Shown: positions 1-6,260 of the stretch, piece by piece
How positions within the stretch are numbered: position 1 is the first letter of the stretch
Layout of the letters: each line of letters begins with the position of its first letter
The notes under the pieces: generated by a model
The model's input: the letters and a program-made list of their open reading frames with translations, nothing else
Databases searched by the model: none
What the model was told of the DNA's origin: nothing
From: Bacillota bacterium
Lineage (GTDB): Bacteria > Bacillota > DTU065
Reading direction: 5' to 3'
Length of the DNA: 6,260 nucleotides
NCBI GenBank assembly: GCA_012842235.1
Contig: DUTE01000091.1
Span: 1-6,260, forward strand
Position numbers and translations under genes: made by a program

Positions 1-39
1 CTTGTTACTTCAGATATTTTGATTTCTTGTTAAGAAAGA

Positions 40-144
40 GTCTACCTATACATAGGAAAAATAGCAAAGCCTATATCTGATTGTCTAAGGCTAACAAACT
101 TGTTTATCTCTGTCTACCTATGTATTACTTAATTTTTGTCTACC
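40..144. repeat. three short direct repeats GTCTACC in intergenic DNA
   Basis: GTCTACC occurs at 40-46, 112-118 and 138-144; the first two copies extend to the 10-mer GTCTACCTAT. The first copy overlaps a small inverted repeat, CCTAT-AC-ATAGG (45-56). This lies downstream of the minus-strand operon and nothing here codes for a recognisable protein. A loose hairpin on the minus strand (AGCCT/AGGCT at 68-72 and 88-92, followed by an interrupted T stretch) could be a weak operon end, but it is not a convincing terminator. The repeats may be protein-binding sites or chance in AT-rich DNA. Confidence 0.35.
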
Positions 145-153
145 ATGTTGCTC

Positions 154-957
154 TTATAACTTTTCAAATATCCTTTTTCGGTTTTCAAAACGAACAAATT
201 CGTTAAAACCTGCTTTTTTTAATATAGGAATCATCCGTTCAAAATCTCTACCAACATCCTCTGGGTAGTGTGCATCAGAGGCTAAAGTTATCGAGATATT
301 ATGTTTTCTTATAAGATCAAGAATTACTAGAGAGGGATACATCTCACCAACAGGTTTTCGCCAACCTGCAGTGCTTGCCTCTAGTGCTACATCGGTTTTT
401 TTGATCTCCGAAAATACATAATCAAGATATTCGCTAAGATCCTCTTTAGGATAAAAACCATATATTTTTATTAGATCAGGATGAGGTAGGCTATCGAATA
501 TCCCACTTTGAGCAGCTTTAAGCAGTGTGTTAAAGTATTCATTCCAAATCTTATCAATATCATATTTTTGCCAAAGGGATAGGTTTTCTTTCAAATCAAA
601 GCCAAACTCACCTAGCCAGTGGACTGAGCCAAACACATAGTCCCACTGGTACTTTGAAACAAATTCTCTAATCTGTTCTTCTGCTTCGGGAATATAATCT
701 ATCTCTATGCCGATTTTAACTGGCCAACCTAAAGATTTTGCCTCATTTAGAAGGTCTAAATATTCGCTAAGACTATCTACATTGCGTTCTCTTGTCCATG
801 GATTATCAAGAAGATGTTTTGCTTCCTTGAATCTATAACAATGCTCAGAGATACCTATTTCACTTATTCCTCTTCTTTCGGCATTTTCCACAAATTTCTT
901 GAGATAATCTAGATTCTTTGGCCCATTTTCCAAATGCATATGGTAATCTACTAGCAA
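154..957 (-). CDS. PHP-domain phosphoesterase, histidinol-phosphatase (HisJ/HisK) type
   Basis: A 267-residue protein of the PHP metallophosphoesterase superfamily, probably cytoplasmic. The PHP metal ligands are visible in order: DYHMH near the N-terminus (H6, H8), ISEH (H39), GIE (E85), SVHWLG (H113), PHPD (H159) and SDAH (D228, H230). The stretch EASTAGWRKPVGEMYPS (193-209) closely resembles the histidinol-phosphatase branch, and the length fits that family. Such enzymes hydrolyse phosphate monoesters at a multinuclear metal centre; L-histidinol phosphate is the family substrate, but no his gene is nearby, so the real substrate is open. The start is TTG at 955-957. The next ATG would remove H6, and an SD-like AAGGGGTGA lies 7 nt upstream inside the preceding gene. 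The gene begins directly after that gene's TAA, in the same frame, implying translational coupling. Confidence 0.85.
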   Translation of the reverse strand: MLVDYHMHLENGPKNLDYLKKFVENAERRGISEIGISEHCYRFKEAKHLLDNPWTRERNVDSLSEYLDLLNEAKSLGWPVKIGIEIDYIPEAEEQIREFVSKYQWDYVFGSVHWLGEFGFDLKENLSLWQKYDIDKIWNEYFNTLLKAAQSGIFDSLPHPDLIKIYGFYPKEDLSEYLDYVFSEIKKTDVALEASTAGWRKPVGEMYPSLVILDLIRKHNISITLASDAHYPEDVGRDFERMIPILKKAGFNEFVRFENRKRIFEKL

Positions 958-2445
958 TTAAGTCTCACCCCTTAGTGTATCTGCAAGAATATCCCACCAA
1001 TTATACATATCTAAATAGACTAGATCAAATAACATTAAGCCATCACTTAATTTTAAGCACGTTTTCATAGCTTCCTGAAAAACCTCAGGCTTTTGATAGT
1101 ACTGCAACAGATAAAGACCACCATAAACTTTAGTAGCATCCATAACTGCTTCATTTACCATCTTTGCAGCACCTTCAACAGAATACCAGGGTTTATATTC
1201 TAATGACTGGCCTGCTTCTGTTCTCATACTTAACTTAGCTTGAACTTTATTTTCTAAATCTTTAATATAAACATCTTCATAGTAATTGCCTGAAGTTAAG
1301 TAATCAAGCACTTCTGCATATCCTGTTTCTTCATAACCTGGTATCTCTATCTCTTGATCTTTAGGTTGATAATTTTCGCTTGCCCAATTGACTCCTAATT
1401 TATAATATTCAGGATACCAAGAACCAGCATAGTCACCAAATAAGACATCTGGTCTTAATTCTTTAACACGGTTTCTCGCTTTGATAAAGAACTCTTTTAT
1501 TCCTAAAGAACGAAAGAAAAACCAATCCTTAGCAAGTGGGCCATACTCTACATGTTTTTTACCATTAACAAAACTTAAGCGCAAAATATCCTTAGGCCAG
1601 TTTTTAATGTTTTTACCAAGAAACTCTTCAAAAGCAGCTTTAGACTGAGGACTAAAGTCACTATGAATATCGTTATATCTTACTCGATCAAGGACAATGC
1701 CATCGACCTGGTAGTGAGAAACAACCTCTTCCATTAATGCTAATTCATAGGCTTGTACTTCTGGCAATATAGGGTTTACAAAACCTTGGGATGGAGTAGC
1801 CCATTTTGTAATAGGTCGTATCTCTGGTCTAGTAACAAGTAAAGCTCCCAATAGTCCCTTAAGAAGCTCTTCTTTAGGTCCTTGTCCATATATTACTGGG
1901 TTATTTTTCAAGGAGATCTCTCCACTTGTTACGATCTCTGCAACTTTGTTATCTTTAATAATTAGCGCAGTACCTGAGACTTTTAGTGTGTCAGCTAAGT
2001 CATCTGTTATATAGGCGATTTCATCTCTTCTAGGATAGCTATTATAGCGGGGAACTTCGATAAATTCATCACCTTTTTTGAGATAGAGAGCTTGATCGTA
2101 TCGATGGGTGGCCCATTCTGCTTTTGATTCATAGACTAAGCCTTTTTTTCTTCTACCTTCACAAAAGACATTCATTGAGGCATGAACTTCAAGGCCCATA
2201 CTACGAGCTTCTGCTATAAGTACTGCAAGTGGGTCGTGGTTTGGAATAACCTCAGTACCTTTTTTTTCATAAAAAGGTGCAATACGGCTACGATATAATA
2301 CTGAACCTTCGACAGGCTTTACATCTAGAACTAATGTTGTTATACCTGCCTCTTTGGCTTTGTACACTACGCGCCGAATCTCTGCTCTGCTACCAATTTT
2401 TTCATAATTGGCATCAGCATCGATCCATAAGAGAACTCTCCTCAT
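958..2445 (-). CDS. cytoplasmic glycosidase-like TIM-barrel protein (GH10-like/alpha-amylase-like family)
   Basis: A 495-residue protein resembling the loosely characterised 'family 10 glycosylhydrolase-like' or 'alpha-amylase family' TIM-barrel proteins. The N-terminus MRRVLLWIDADAN has no signal peptide and leads into a first strand, then KEAGITTLVLDVKP (31-44), typical of barrel strand and helix alternation. The most diagnostic part is PEVQAYELALMEEVV followed by DGIVLDRVRY (248-257), whose Asp and Arg-Tyr match the conserved strand of this group; GDYAGSWYPEYY (337-348) is another likely active-site strand. Residues about 130-215 look like an inserted segment. The substrate is unknown; a saccharide is an inference from the fold. 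The ATG at 2443-2445 is preceded by GGAGG (2455-2459 on the minus strand) with 9 nt spacing. The PHP gene follows with zero spacing, so the two probably act in one pathway. Confidence 0.75.
   Translation of the reverse strand: MRRVLLWIDADANYEKIGSRAEIRRVVYKAKEAGITTLVLDVKPVEGSVLYRSRIAPFYEKKGTEVIPNHDPLAVLIAEARSMGLEVHASMNVFCEGRRKKGLVYESKAEWATHRYDQALYLKKGDEFIEVPRYNSYPRRDEIAYITDDLADTLKVSGTALIIKDNKVAEIVTSGEISLKNNPVIYGQGPKEELLKGLLGALLVTRPEIRPITKWATPSQGFVNPILPEVQAYELALMEEVVSHYQVDGIVLDRVRYNDIHSDFSPQSKAAFEEFLGKNIKNWPKDILRLSFVNGKKHVEYGPLAKDWFFFRSLGIKEFFIKARNRVKELRPDVLFGDYAGSWYPEYYKLGVNWASENYQPKDQEIEIPGYEETGYAEVLDYLTSGNYYEDVYIKDLENKVQAKLSMRTEAGQSLEYKPWYSVEGAAKMVNEAVMDATKVYGGLYLLQYYQKPEVFQEAMKTCLKLSDGLMLFDLVYLDMYNWWDILADTLRGET
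965..973 (-). promoter_or_regulatory. SD supporting the TTG start of the PHP gene
   Basis: Read on the minus strand this is AAGGGGTGA, matching 7 of 9 positions of the ideal AGGAGGTGA. It ends 7 nt before the TTG start at 957 and lies within the last codons (Leu-Arg-Gly-Glu) of the upstream gene. It indicates reinitiation or coupled translation and supports the TTG over the later ATG. Confidence 0.65.
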
Positions 2446-2498
2446 AACAAATAACCTCCATAAATAAGACCTTTATCAGCAAAAGAGCATGTTTAGCC

Positions 2499-2527
2499 CT
2501 TATATTACCATATTTTTATCATATCAA
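2499..2527 (-). promoter_or_regulatory. sigma-A-type promoter of the hydrolase-PHP operon
   Basis: On the minus strand, -35 TTGATA (2522-2527) and -10 TATAAG (2499-2504) are separated by exactly 17 nt; each matches consensus at 5 of 6 positions. Transcription would start near 2492, giving a leader of about 47 nt before the ATG at 2445. No operator or riboswitch fold was recognised in that leader. Confidence 0.6.
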
Positions 2528-2560
2528 AACCTCTGGTAAGTTGATAGATTAACTTTTACC

Positions 2561-2591
2561 TTTACCTTTTTGCAGGGATAGAAGTTAAAAT
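2561..2591 (+). promoter_or_regulatory. weak candidate promoter for thyX
   Basis: A -10-like TAAAAT (2586-2591, 5 of 6 matches) lies 19 nt after a -35-like TTTACC (2561-2566, 4 of 6). The spacing is long and the -35 poor. It is the best sigma-A-like pair seen in the 2528-2615 region, and transcription would start near 2598. A second TTTACC copy lies immediately upstream at 2555-2560. Confidence 0.2.
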
Positions 2592-2615
2592 GTGGAAAAC
2601 CTTAAAAAAGCCGAT

Positions 2616-2654
2616 GGAAGGAGAGAAGGTGCTTTTTAGCACCGAAATTTTGTG
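2616..2654 (+). promoter_or_regulatory. thyX ribosome binding site with hairpin between SD and GTG
   Basis: The SD GGAAGGAGAG (2616-2625) lies 28 nt from the GTG start at 2652 if measured from AAGGAG (2618-2623), too far for normal initiation. Between them is a perfect 6-bp hairpin, GGTGCT (2628-2633), loop TTTT, AGCACC (2638-2643). If folded, the 16-nt hairpin is looped out and the effective spacing falls to about 12 nt. An in-frame TAG at 2637-2639 excludes a start further upstream, and the protein aligns with ThyX right from this GTG, so the spacing appears real. Confidence 0.55.
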
Positions 2655-3347
2655 GAACCTACAGTAAAATTAATTAATTATACAAAAGAACCAGAAAGAG
2701 TAATTGCCGCTGCTGCTAGACTCTGTTACTCTGAAAGAAGTGGTGAGGATCTCTTTGAGAATCTTTCTGATGAGGAAGTAAAAAAGTTAGTCAAAAACAT
2801 ACTTAACCTTGGCCACTATTCTGTGTTAGAACATGTAAGTTTTACTTTTTCAATTAGTGGTATATCAAGAGTAACAACTCATCAACTAGTTAGACATCGC
2901 GTCGGTTGCTCTTATTCTCAAAGAAGCCAAAGATATATAAAAGAAGATAACTTTGATTACATTATACCACCTAGCATTCAAGAAAGACCTGAACTGCTAG
3001 AAAAGTACAACGAAACTATGGAGAATCTTAATAACCTTTATGAAGAATTTGCCCAAGTTGTACCCAAGGAAGATGCACGTTATCTTTTACCTCAAGCTAT
3101 TGAAAGCAAAATTATGGTAACATATTCTTTGAGGGCTCTTCTCCATTTTATTAAACTTCGCACTTGCCGAAGAGCCCAGTGGGAGATACAAACACTTGCT
3201 TGGAAAATGCTAAAAGAAGCAAAACAAGTAGCACCACTTCTTTTAGAAAATGTTGGGCCAGCATGTCTTAACGGCAACTGCCCTGAAGGTAAACTTAGCT
3301 GTGGACGACCTTATACAAAAGAAGATATCGATAGCTTAATAATCTAG
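2652..3347 (+). CDS. thyX: flavin-dependent thymidylate synthase ThyX
   Basis: ThyX makes dTMP from dUMP using methylenetetrahydrofolate, with FAD as hydride carrier and NADPH as reductant; it is unrelated to ThyA. The 231-residue protein shows the family layout: an N-terminal AAAARLCYS (19-27), GHYSVLEHVSF (54-64), the ThyX signature region RHRVGCSYSQRSQRY (81-95) for FAD/dUMP binding, DARYLLPQ (141-148), and the C-terminal RALLHFIKLRTCRRAQWEIQ (161-180). The signature has eight residues between RHR and Ser rather than the canonical seven. The tail GPACLNGNCPEGKLSCG (202-218) has three Cys (205, 210, 217); I recall similar tails in clostridial ThyX proteins. The start is GTG, behind a distant SD and hairpin. 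The stop overlaps that of the convergent yqhV-like gene. No terminator was found. Confidence 0.95.
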   Translation: MEPTVKLINYTKEPERVIAAAARLCYSERSGEDLFENLSDEEVKKLVKNILNLGHYSVLEHVSFTFSISGISRVTTHQLVRHRVGCSYSQRSQRYIKEDNFDYIIPPSIQERPELLEKYNETMENLNNLYEEFAQVVPKEDARYLLPQAIESKIMVTYSLRALLHFIKLRTCRRAQWEIQTLAWKMLKEAKQVAPLLLENVGPACLNGNCPEGKLSCGRPYTKEDIDSLII

Positions 3348-3610
3348 GCAAACGAGCCTATAATAAGAAGTAGTGCTCCAAAAAAGACAACTACTATTCG
3401 CCAAGTAGTTACATCCCTACTAGCACTTATACCCAAAAACAAGCTTCCTAAAAGAACAACCGGGCCAAGAGCACCTAAAATAGCATTCAATTTAAGAATA
3501 GTTTTAGGGGTAGCACTTCTGTAAATAACAACTGCGCAAACAACCTCAAGTATTCCTGATAACAAACGGATTAAAGCCGCAATGGTATTTGCTTTTACAA
3601 GTAAGATCAT
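3344..3610 (-). CDS. yqhV: small YqhV-like (DUF2619) membrane protein
   Basis: An 88-residue, very hydrophobic protein with three predicted membrane spans, at about residues 10-30, 43-62 and 70-87. The pattern IRLLSGILE (14-22), a conserved Asn (N42) and LGALGPVV (45-52) resembles the DUF2619/YqhV family of spore-forming Firmicutes, whose function is unknown to me. I chose the ATG at 3608-3610: GAGGTG lies 7 nt upstream on the minus strand, while an upstream in-frame TTG (3629-3631) has no SD and would add seven residues without obvious homology. The gene runs opposite to both neighbours. Its stop overlaps the thyX stop, and its promoter overlaps that of clpP. The family assignment is from remembered motifs, so the symbol is tentative. 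Confidence 0.7.
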   Translation of the reverse strand: MILLVKANTIAALIRLLSGILEVVCAVVIYRSATPKTILKLNAILGALGPVVLLGSLFLGISASRDVTTWRIVVVFFGALLLIIGSFA

Positions 3611-3634
3611 AATTAAACACCTCAGAGACAATTT

Positions 3635-3664
3635 ATGATAATTTAAGATGTATAATGATGTTAA
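3635..3664 (-). promoter_or_regulatory. promoter of the yqhV-like gene
   Basis: On the minus strand, -35 TTAACA (3659-3664) and -10 TATCAT (3635-3640) are 18 nt apart, each 5 of 6 to consensus. Transcription would start near 3628, giving a leader of only about 17-18 nt that contains the GAGGTG SD. The element covers the candidate clpP -10 at 3651-3656. Confidence 0.5.
3651..3656 (+). promoter_or_regulatory. candidate clpP -10 box
   Basis: A perfect TATAAT lies 28 nt before the clpP ATG. No good -35 is visible: GAGACA at 3625-3630 would need a 20-nt spacer. If used, transcription would start near 3663, at the first bases of the SD, giving a leader of about 16 nt. No CtsR-type heptad repeat or CIRCE element was seen nearby. 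Confidence 0.35.
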
Positions 3665-3670
3665 AGGAGG
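3663..3670 (+). promoter_or_regulatory. SD fixing the clpP start
   Basis: AAAGGAGG ends 8 nt before the ATG at 3679. It decides against the tandem upstream in-frame ATGs at 3655 and 3658, which lie before the SD and overlap the -10 box. Confidence 0.85.
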
Positions 3671-3678
3671 AATTTATC

Positions 3679-4272
3679 ATGGGTGTCTTAGTTCCAATGG
3701 TAGTAGAACAAACTTCTCGAGGAGAGCGCGCTTATGATATCTATTCACGCCTGTTAGAAGATCGTATTATCTTTTTAGGTGGTCCCATTAACGATGCTGT
3801 TGCCAACTTAGTCGTAGCCCAGCTTCTGTTTTTAGAAAGTAAAGATCCCAAAGCTGATATTAGTCTCTATATTAATAGCCCTGGTGGAGAGATATACTCA
3901 GGCCTTGCTATCTATGACACTATGCAATATATCCGCTGTGATGTTTCAACAATCTGTGTAGGCCTTGCAGCTTCTATGGCTGCAGTACTTTTGGCAGCTG
4001 GCACTAAAGGAAAACGCTATGCGTTGCCTTATTCACGGGTCATGATCCATCAGCCTCTAGGTGGTGCTAGTGGGCAGGCCAAAGACATTGAAATCCAGGC
4101 TCGCGAAATTCTTCGCTTAAAGAGCTCTCTCAATAACATTATTGTTAAACACACAGGCCAACAACTAGATGTTATTGAAAGAGACACAGACAGGGATAAC
4201 TTTATGGCTGCTGAAGAAGCTAAACAATACGGCATTGTTGATGGTATATTAGAAGAAAGACCAGATGCCTAA
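3679..4272 (+). CDS. clpP: ATP-dependent Clp protease proteolytic subunit ClpP
   Basis: ClpP forms the 14-subunit cytoplasmic serine-protease chamber that degrades proteins unfolded by ClpX, ClpC or ClpA-type ATPases. The 197-residue length is usual. The catalytic triad is intact: Ser99 in GLAASMAAV, His124 in MIHQPLGG and Asp173 in DTDRDNF. The N-terminal loop ([24 protein letters not shown]), YINSPGG (64-70) and the C-terminal [10 protein letters not shown] (179-188) are also standard. The residue after Ser-Met is Ala instead of the commoner Gly, a conservative difference. The start is the ATG 8 nt after a strong SD. clpX is not adjacent, so the partner ATPase lies elsewhere; the gene appears monocistronic, ending in its own terminator at 4290-4320. 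Confidence 0.97.
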   Translation: MGVLVPMVVEQTSRGERAYDIYSRLLEDRIIFLGGPINDAVANLVVAQLLFLESKDPKADISLYINSPGGEIYSGLAIYDTMQYIRCDVSTICVGLAASMAAVLLAAGTKGKRYALPYSRVMIHQPLGGASGQAKDIEIQAREILRLKSSLNNIIVKHTGQQLDVIERDTDRDNFMAAEEAKQYGIVDGILEERPDA

Positions 4273-4289
4273 ATTACCAAAAAACAGTT

Positions 4290-4320
4290 AAGCGCCTCTA
4301 GCCAAAGAGGCGCTTTTTTT
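4290..4320 (+). terminator. intrinsic terminator of clpP
   Basis: GCGCCTCT (4292-4299) pairs perfectly with AGAGGCGC (4306-4313) around the loop AGCCAA and is followed by seven T. Two A-T pairs (4290-4291 with 4314-4315) can extend the stem. It begins 17 nt after the clpP stop. Confidence 0.93.
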
Positions 4321-4353
4321 CTAAATATGCTTAGCGCTTAGTTACAAAAAGAC

Positions 4354-4381
4354 AGGAAAGCAGGTGCTTATGTGACCTATG
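4354..4381 (+). promoter_or_regulatory. start-stop ATG-TGA unit before the DUF554 gene
   Basis: An ATG at 4370-4372 is followed at once by an in-frame TGA (4373-4375), then one codon, then the true ATG at 4379, all in the same frame. SD-like sequences are AGGAAAG (4354-4360) and AGGTG (4362-4366); the latter is 3 nt from the first ATG and 12 nt from the second. This may be a minimal upstream ORF or chance. No clear sigma-A promoter was identified between the clpP terminator and this point. Confidence 0.3.
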
Positions 4382-5053
4382 ACAGGAACTATTATTAACG
4401 CAGCAACTGTTTTTGCTGGTGGCTTCTTAGGAACAAAGATCGGTTCAAGATTAAAAGATAAAACAAATGAAACAGTTATGCATGCTGTAGCACTAGTGGT
4501 TTTGTTTTTAGGCATAGAAACAGCCCTTAAAGGAGATAATCTTGTTGCAATCCTTTTAGGATTAGTCTTAGGTGGTATCATTGGTGAAGCTTGTAGCTTA
4601 GAAGATAAACTAGAACAATTGGGAAATACTATTGAAAGCAAGTTACACTTTAGTAAAGGTAATTTTGCTTTAGGTTTTGTTACAACAACAATTCTTTTTT
4701 GTGTAGGTCCAATGGCTATACTTGGTTCAATAGAAGATGGTCTTGGACAAGGTTATAATATACTCCTTACTAAATCTGCTCTAGATGGTCTATCTTCTAT
4801 CGCTTTTGGAGCTTCTTTAGGTATTGGTGTGTCTTTTTCAGCTATCTCGATCTTAATCTACCAAGGGTTTTGGACACTACTTGCCTCATTTCTCTCAAGC
4901 TTTGCTAATGCCAAAGTTCTTGCTTCCCTTTCTAGTGCCGGTGGCATACTGATAATAGCAATAGGGCTTAATATGTTAGGTATTTCTAAAATAAGGGTAA
5001 CCAACCTTTTACCAGGTCTTATTATTGCACCTCTCTTAGCCCTCCTCTTTTAA
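4379..5053 (+). CDS. DUF554 family integral membrane protein (YdfK/YqgA type)
   Basis: A 224-residue, very hydrophobic protein with about seven or eight predicted membrane spans, including residues 3-20, 34-50, 54-70, 97-116, 137-160 and 205-224. It matches the DUF554 pattern: an N-terminal GTIINAATVFAGGFLG (3-18), a Gly-rich GLVLGGIIGE (61-70), the hallmark LFCVGPMAILGSIEDGL (106-122) and KSALDGLSSIAFG (132-144). The length is normal for the family. Members are described as putative transporters, but no substrate is established to my knowledge. The ATG at 4379 fits the family N-terminus and follows AGGTG at 12 nt. lepB follows 29 nt downstream with no terminator between, so the two are probably co-transcribed. 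Confidence 0.85.
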   Translation: MTGTIINAATVFAGGFLGTKIGSRLKDKTNETVMHAVALVVLFLGIETALKGDNLVAILLGLVLGGIIGEACSLEDKLEQLGNTIESKLHFSKGNFALGFVTTTILFCVGPMAILGSIEDGLGQGYNILLTKSALDGLSSIAFGASLGIGVSFSAISILIYQGFWTLLASFLSSFANAKVLASLSSAGGILIIAIGLNMLGISKIRVTNLLPGLIIAPLLALLF

Positions 5054-5082
5054 TTAAAAGATTATTCCAGGGGGAATCGCCT

Positions 5083-5598
5083 ATGGAAGAAAAAATTAGG
5101 CGCTACCTTGTTGCCTTTTCCGAGATTATTATCTTGGCCTCTGTTTTTATGCTTTTTTTAGCTCAATCTTTTCTTATAGATGGCTACTCTATGGAACCGA
5201 CTTTAAAAAATGGCCAACGTATTCTTGTTGAAAAGATCTCCTACCTTTTTAGTGGCCCAAATAGAGGCGATATTGTCATCTTTCAAAATCCCAAAGATGA
5301 TTCAGAGTTTTATATCAAAAGGGTTGTAGGTATCAGTGGGGATGAATTGCTAATAGACAATGGCGCTCTTTATCTAAACGGTTCTTTACTTGAAGAACCG
5401 TTTGCAAAAGAACCTATCTCATTCCCACTAAAAGCACGTTATTTAGTACCAGAAGGATACTTCTTTGTTCTTGGCGATAACCGCAATCATTCTGCTGATA
5501 GTCGATTTGTCGGTGCTATCCCTCTCAAGAATCTTTTAGGAAAGGTTATCCTTATTTACTGGCCTTTGAATCAAATAAATCTTATTTCTAGTCTATAA
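5083..5598 (+). CDS. lepB: signal peptidase I (type I, Gram-positive form)
   Basis: A membrane-bound serine protease that removes signal peptides from exported proteins at the outer face of the cytoplasmic membrane. The 171-residue protein has one N-terminal anchor (about residues 13-32), typical of short Firmicute SipS/LepB enzymes. All conserved boxes are present: DGYSMEPTL with nucleophile Ser36, RGDIVIF (61-67), YIKRVVG with general base Lys79, and GDNRNHSADSR (131-141). It uses the Ser-Lys dyad of bacterial enzymes rather than the Ser-His pair of the archaeal/ER and SipW-like form. The SD AGGGGGA (5069-5075) lies 7 nt before the ATG. It is probably co-transcribed with the DUF554 gene and ends just before a strong palindromic terminator. 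Confidence 0.95.
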   Translation: MEEKIRRYLVAFSEIIILASVFMLFLAQSFLIDGYSMEPTLKNGQRILVEKISYLFSGPNRGDIVIFQNPKDDSEFYIKRVVGISGDELLIDNGALYLNGSLLEEPFAKEPISFPLKARYLVPEGYFFVLGDNRNHSADSRFVGAIPLKNLLGKVILIYWPLNQINLISSL

Positions 5599-5601
5599 TC
5601 T

Positions 5602-5632
5602 AAAAGAGGAGTCACTAGTGACTCCTCTTTTT
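5602..5632. terminator. bidirectional intrinsic terminator between lepB and metQ-like gene
   Basis: Positions 5602-5631 are a perfect 30-nt palindrome centred on ACTAGT, with a GAGGAGTCAC/GTGACTCCTC stem, five T on the plus strand (5628-5632) and four on the minus strand. It starts 4 nt after the lepB stop. The minus-strand gene's TAA (5631-5633) overlaps its other edge. Both converging transcripts can therefore terminate at the same element. Confidence 0.92.
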
Positions 5633-6260
5633 AAGGTAGACTGAAGCCTAGAACTAGAGAATTACCAAATTTGCTGTAAACAAAATCAGCAACTTCTTGC
5701 GAGTGATAGGCTCTAACCAATTCTTGCAGCAATAAGTTATCAAGATCTTCTTTTCTTACAGCAATTATATTTACATATGCTGAATCCTTATCTTCCATAT
5801 AAACAGCGTCTTTTATAGGATCTAACCCTGCCTGAATAGCATAGGTAGTGTTTATTGCTGCTACATCAACATCAGGAAGCACCCGTGGTAGTTGAGCTGC
5901 TTCTAACTCCTTAAACTGAAGTCTTTTGGGGTTTTCGACAATATCATAAACCGTCGCCTCTAGACCTATGCCCTCTTTCAATTTGATCAAACCTGCTTTT
6001 TCAAAGAGCATAAGAACCCTACCTGCATTTGTAGGATCATTAGGAATAGCTATAATAGCTCGGTTTTTTAACTCATCTAGTGAGCTTATCTTTTTTGAAT
6101 ACAAACCAATAGGAAAGACTATTGTAGGTGCAAGCTTAACTAAATCGAGTTTTCTGTCCGCAGAAAACTTCTTGAGATAAGGCTCGTGTTGAAAGCTATT
6201 GGCATCAATAGAACCATCTGCTAAAGCAAGATTTGGGAACTAGAGATAGTTACATTTTCA
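5631..6260 (-). pseudogene. metQ: MetQ/NlpA-type methionine ABC transporter binding protein, 5' part cut by window edge, apparently frameshifted
   Basis: The open frame 5631-6239 encodes about 202 residues of a MetQ-family substrate-binding lipoprotein, which captures methionine outside the membrane for the MetN-MetI transporter. Visible family motifs are PNLALADGSIDANSFQHEPYL, then GLYSKKISSLDEL, AIPNDPTNAGRVLMLFEKAGLIKL and INTTYAIQAGL. The C-terminus is normal. Immediately before Phe-Pro-Asn-Leu, where MetQ should continue upstream, the frame hits TAG at 6240-6242 and another stop at 6258-6260. The neighbouring frame of that stretch reads Glu-Asn-Val-Thr-Ile-Ser-Ser, compatible with the preceding strand, which suggests a small deletion. 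Full-length MetQ is about 265-280 residues, so roughly 70 residues lie outside or in another frame. The TTG at 6102-6104 is not credible as a start because family homology continues upstream of it. A sequencing error is an alternative to true decay. Confidence 0.65.

Overview
The window looks like an ordinary chromosomal stretch from an AT-rich, low-GC Gram-positive bacterium, most likely an anaerobic clostridia-like Firmicute. The reasons are purine-rich Shine-Dalgarno (SD) sequences before most genes, frequent TTG/GTG starts, a flavin-dependent thymidylate synthase (ThyX) with a Cys-containing tail, a small YqhV-like membrane protein of the type found in spore-forming Firmicutes, a DUF554 membrane protein and a short single-anchor signal peptidase I. 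I cannot place it at genus level. No tRNA, rRNA, CRISPR array, insertion sequence or phage gene was seen.

Layout. Positions 1-153 are intergenic, AT-rich and carry three copies of GTCTACC. Positions 154-2445 are a two-gene minus-strand operon: a cytoplasmic glycosidase-like TIM-barrel protein (958-2445), then a PHP-family metallophosphoesterase of the histidinol-phosphatase type (154-957). The second gene starts at a TTG directly after the first gene's TAA and in the same reading frame. The operon has a good sigma-A-type promoter at 2499-2527. Divergent from it is thyX (2652-3347, plus), whose leader has a small perfect hairpin between the SD and the GTG start. thyX meets the minus-strand yqhV-like gene (3344-3610) tail to tail, with the two stop codons overlapping in the tetramer CTAG. 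yqhV and clpP (3679-4272, plus) diverge from overlapping promoter elements. A strong intrinsic terminator (4290-4320) ends clpP. A DUF554 membrane protein gene (4379-5053) and lepB (5083-5598) form a plus-strand pair, ending in a 30-bp perfect palindrome that can terminate transcription in both directions. The last gene, on the minus strand (5631 to the window edge), is a MetQ/NlpA-type methionine-binding protein interrupted by an in-frame stop at 6240-6242, so it looks frameshifted.

Functionally this is mixed housekeeping: dTMP synthesis (ThyX), protein quality control (ClpP), protein export processing (LepB), methionine uptake (MetQ-like) and one uncharacterised sugar/phosphate-type hydrolase pair. 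I see no convincing evidence of a new defence or mobile system. The points most worth a second look are translational arrangements: the same-frame TAA|TTG junction, the SD-hairpin-GTG arrangement of thyX, an ATG-TGA start-stop unit before the DUF554 gene, the one-residue insertion in the ThyX signature, and the probable metQ frameshift.
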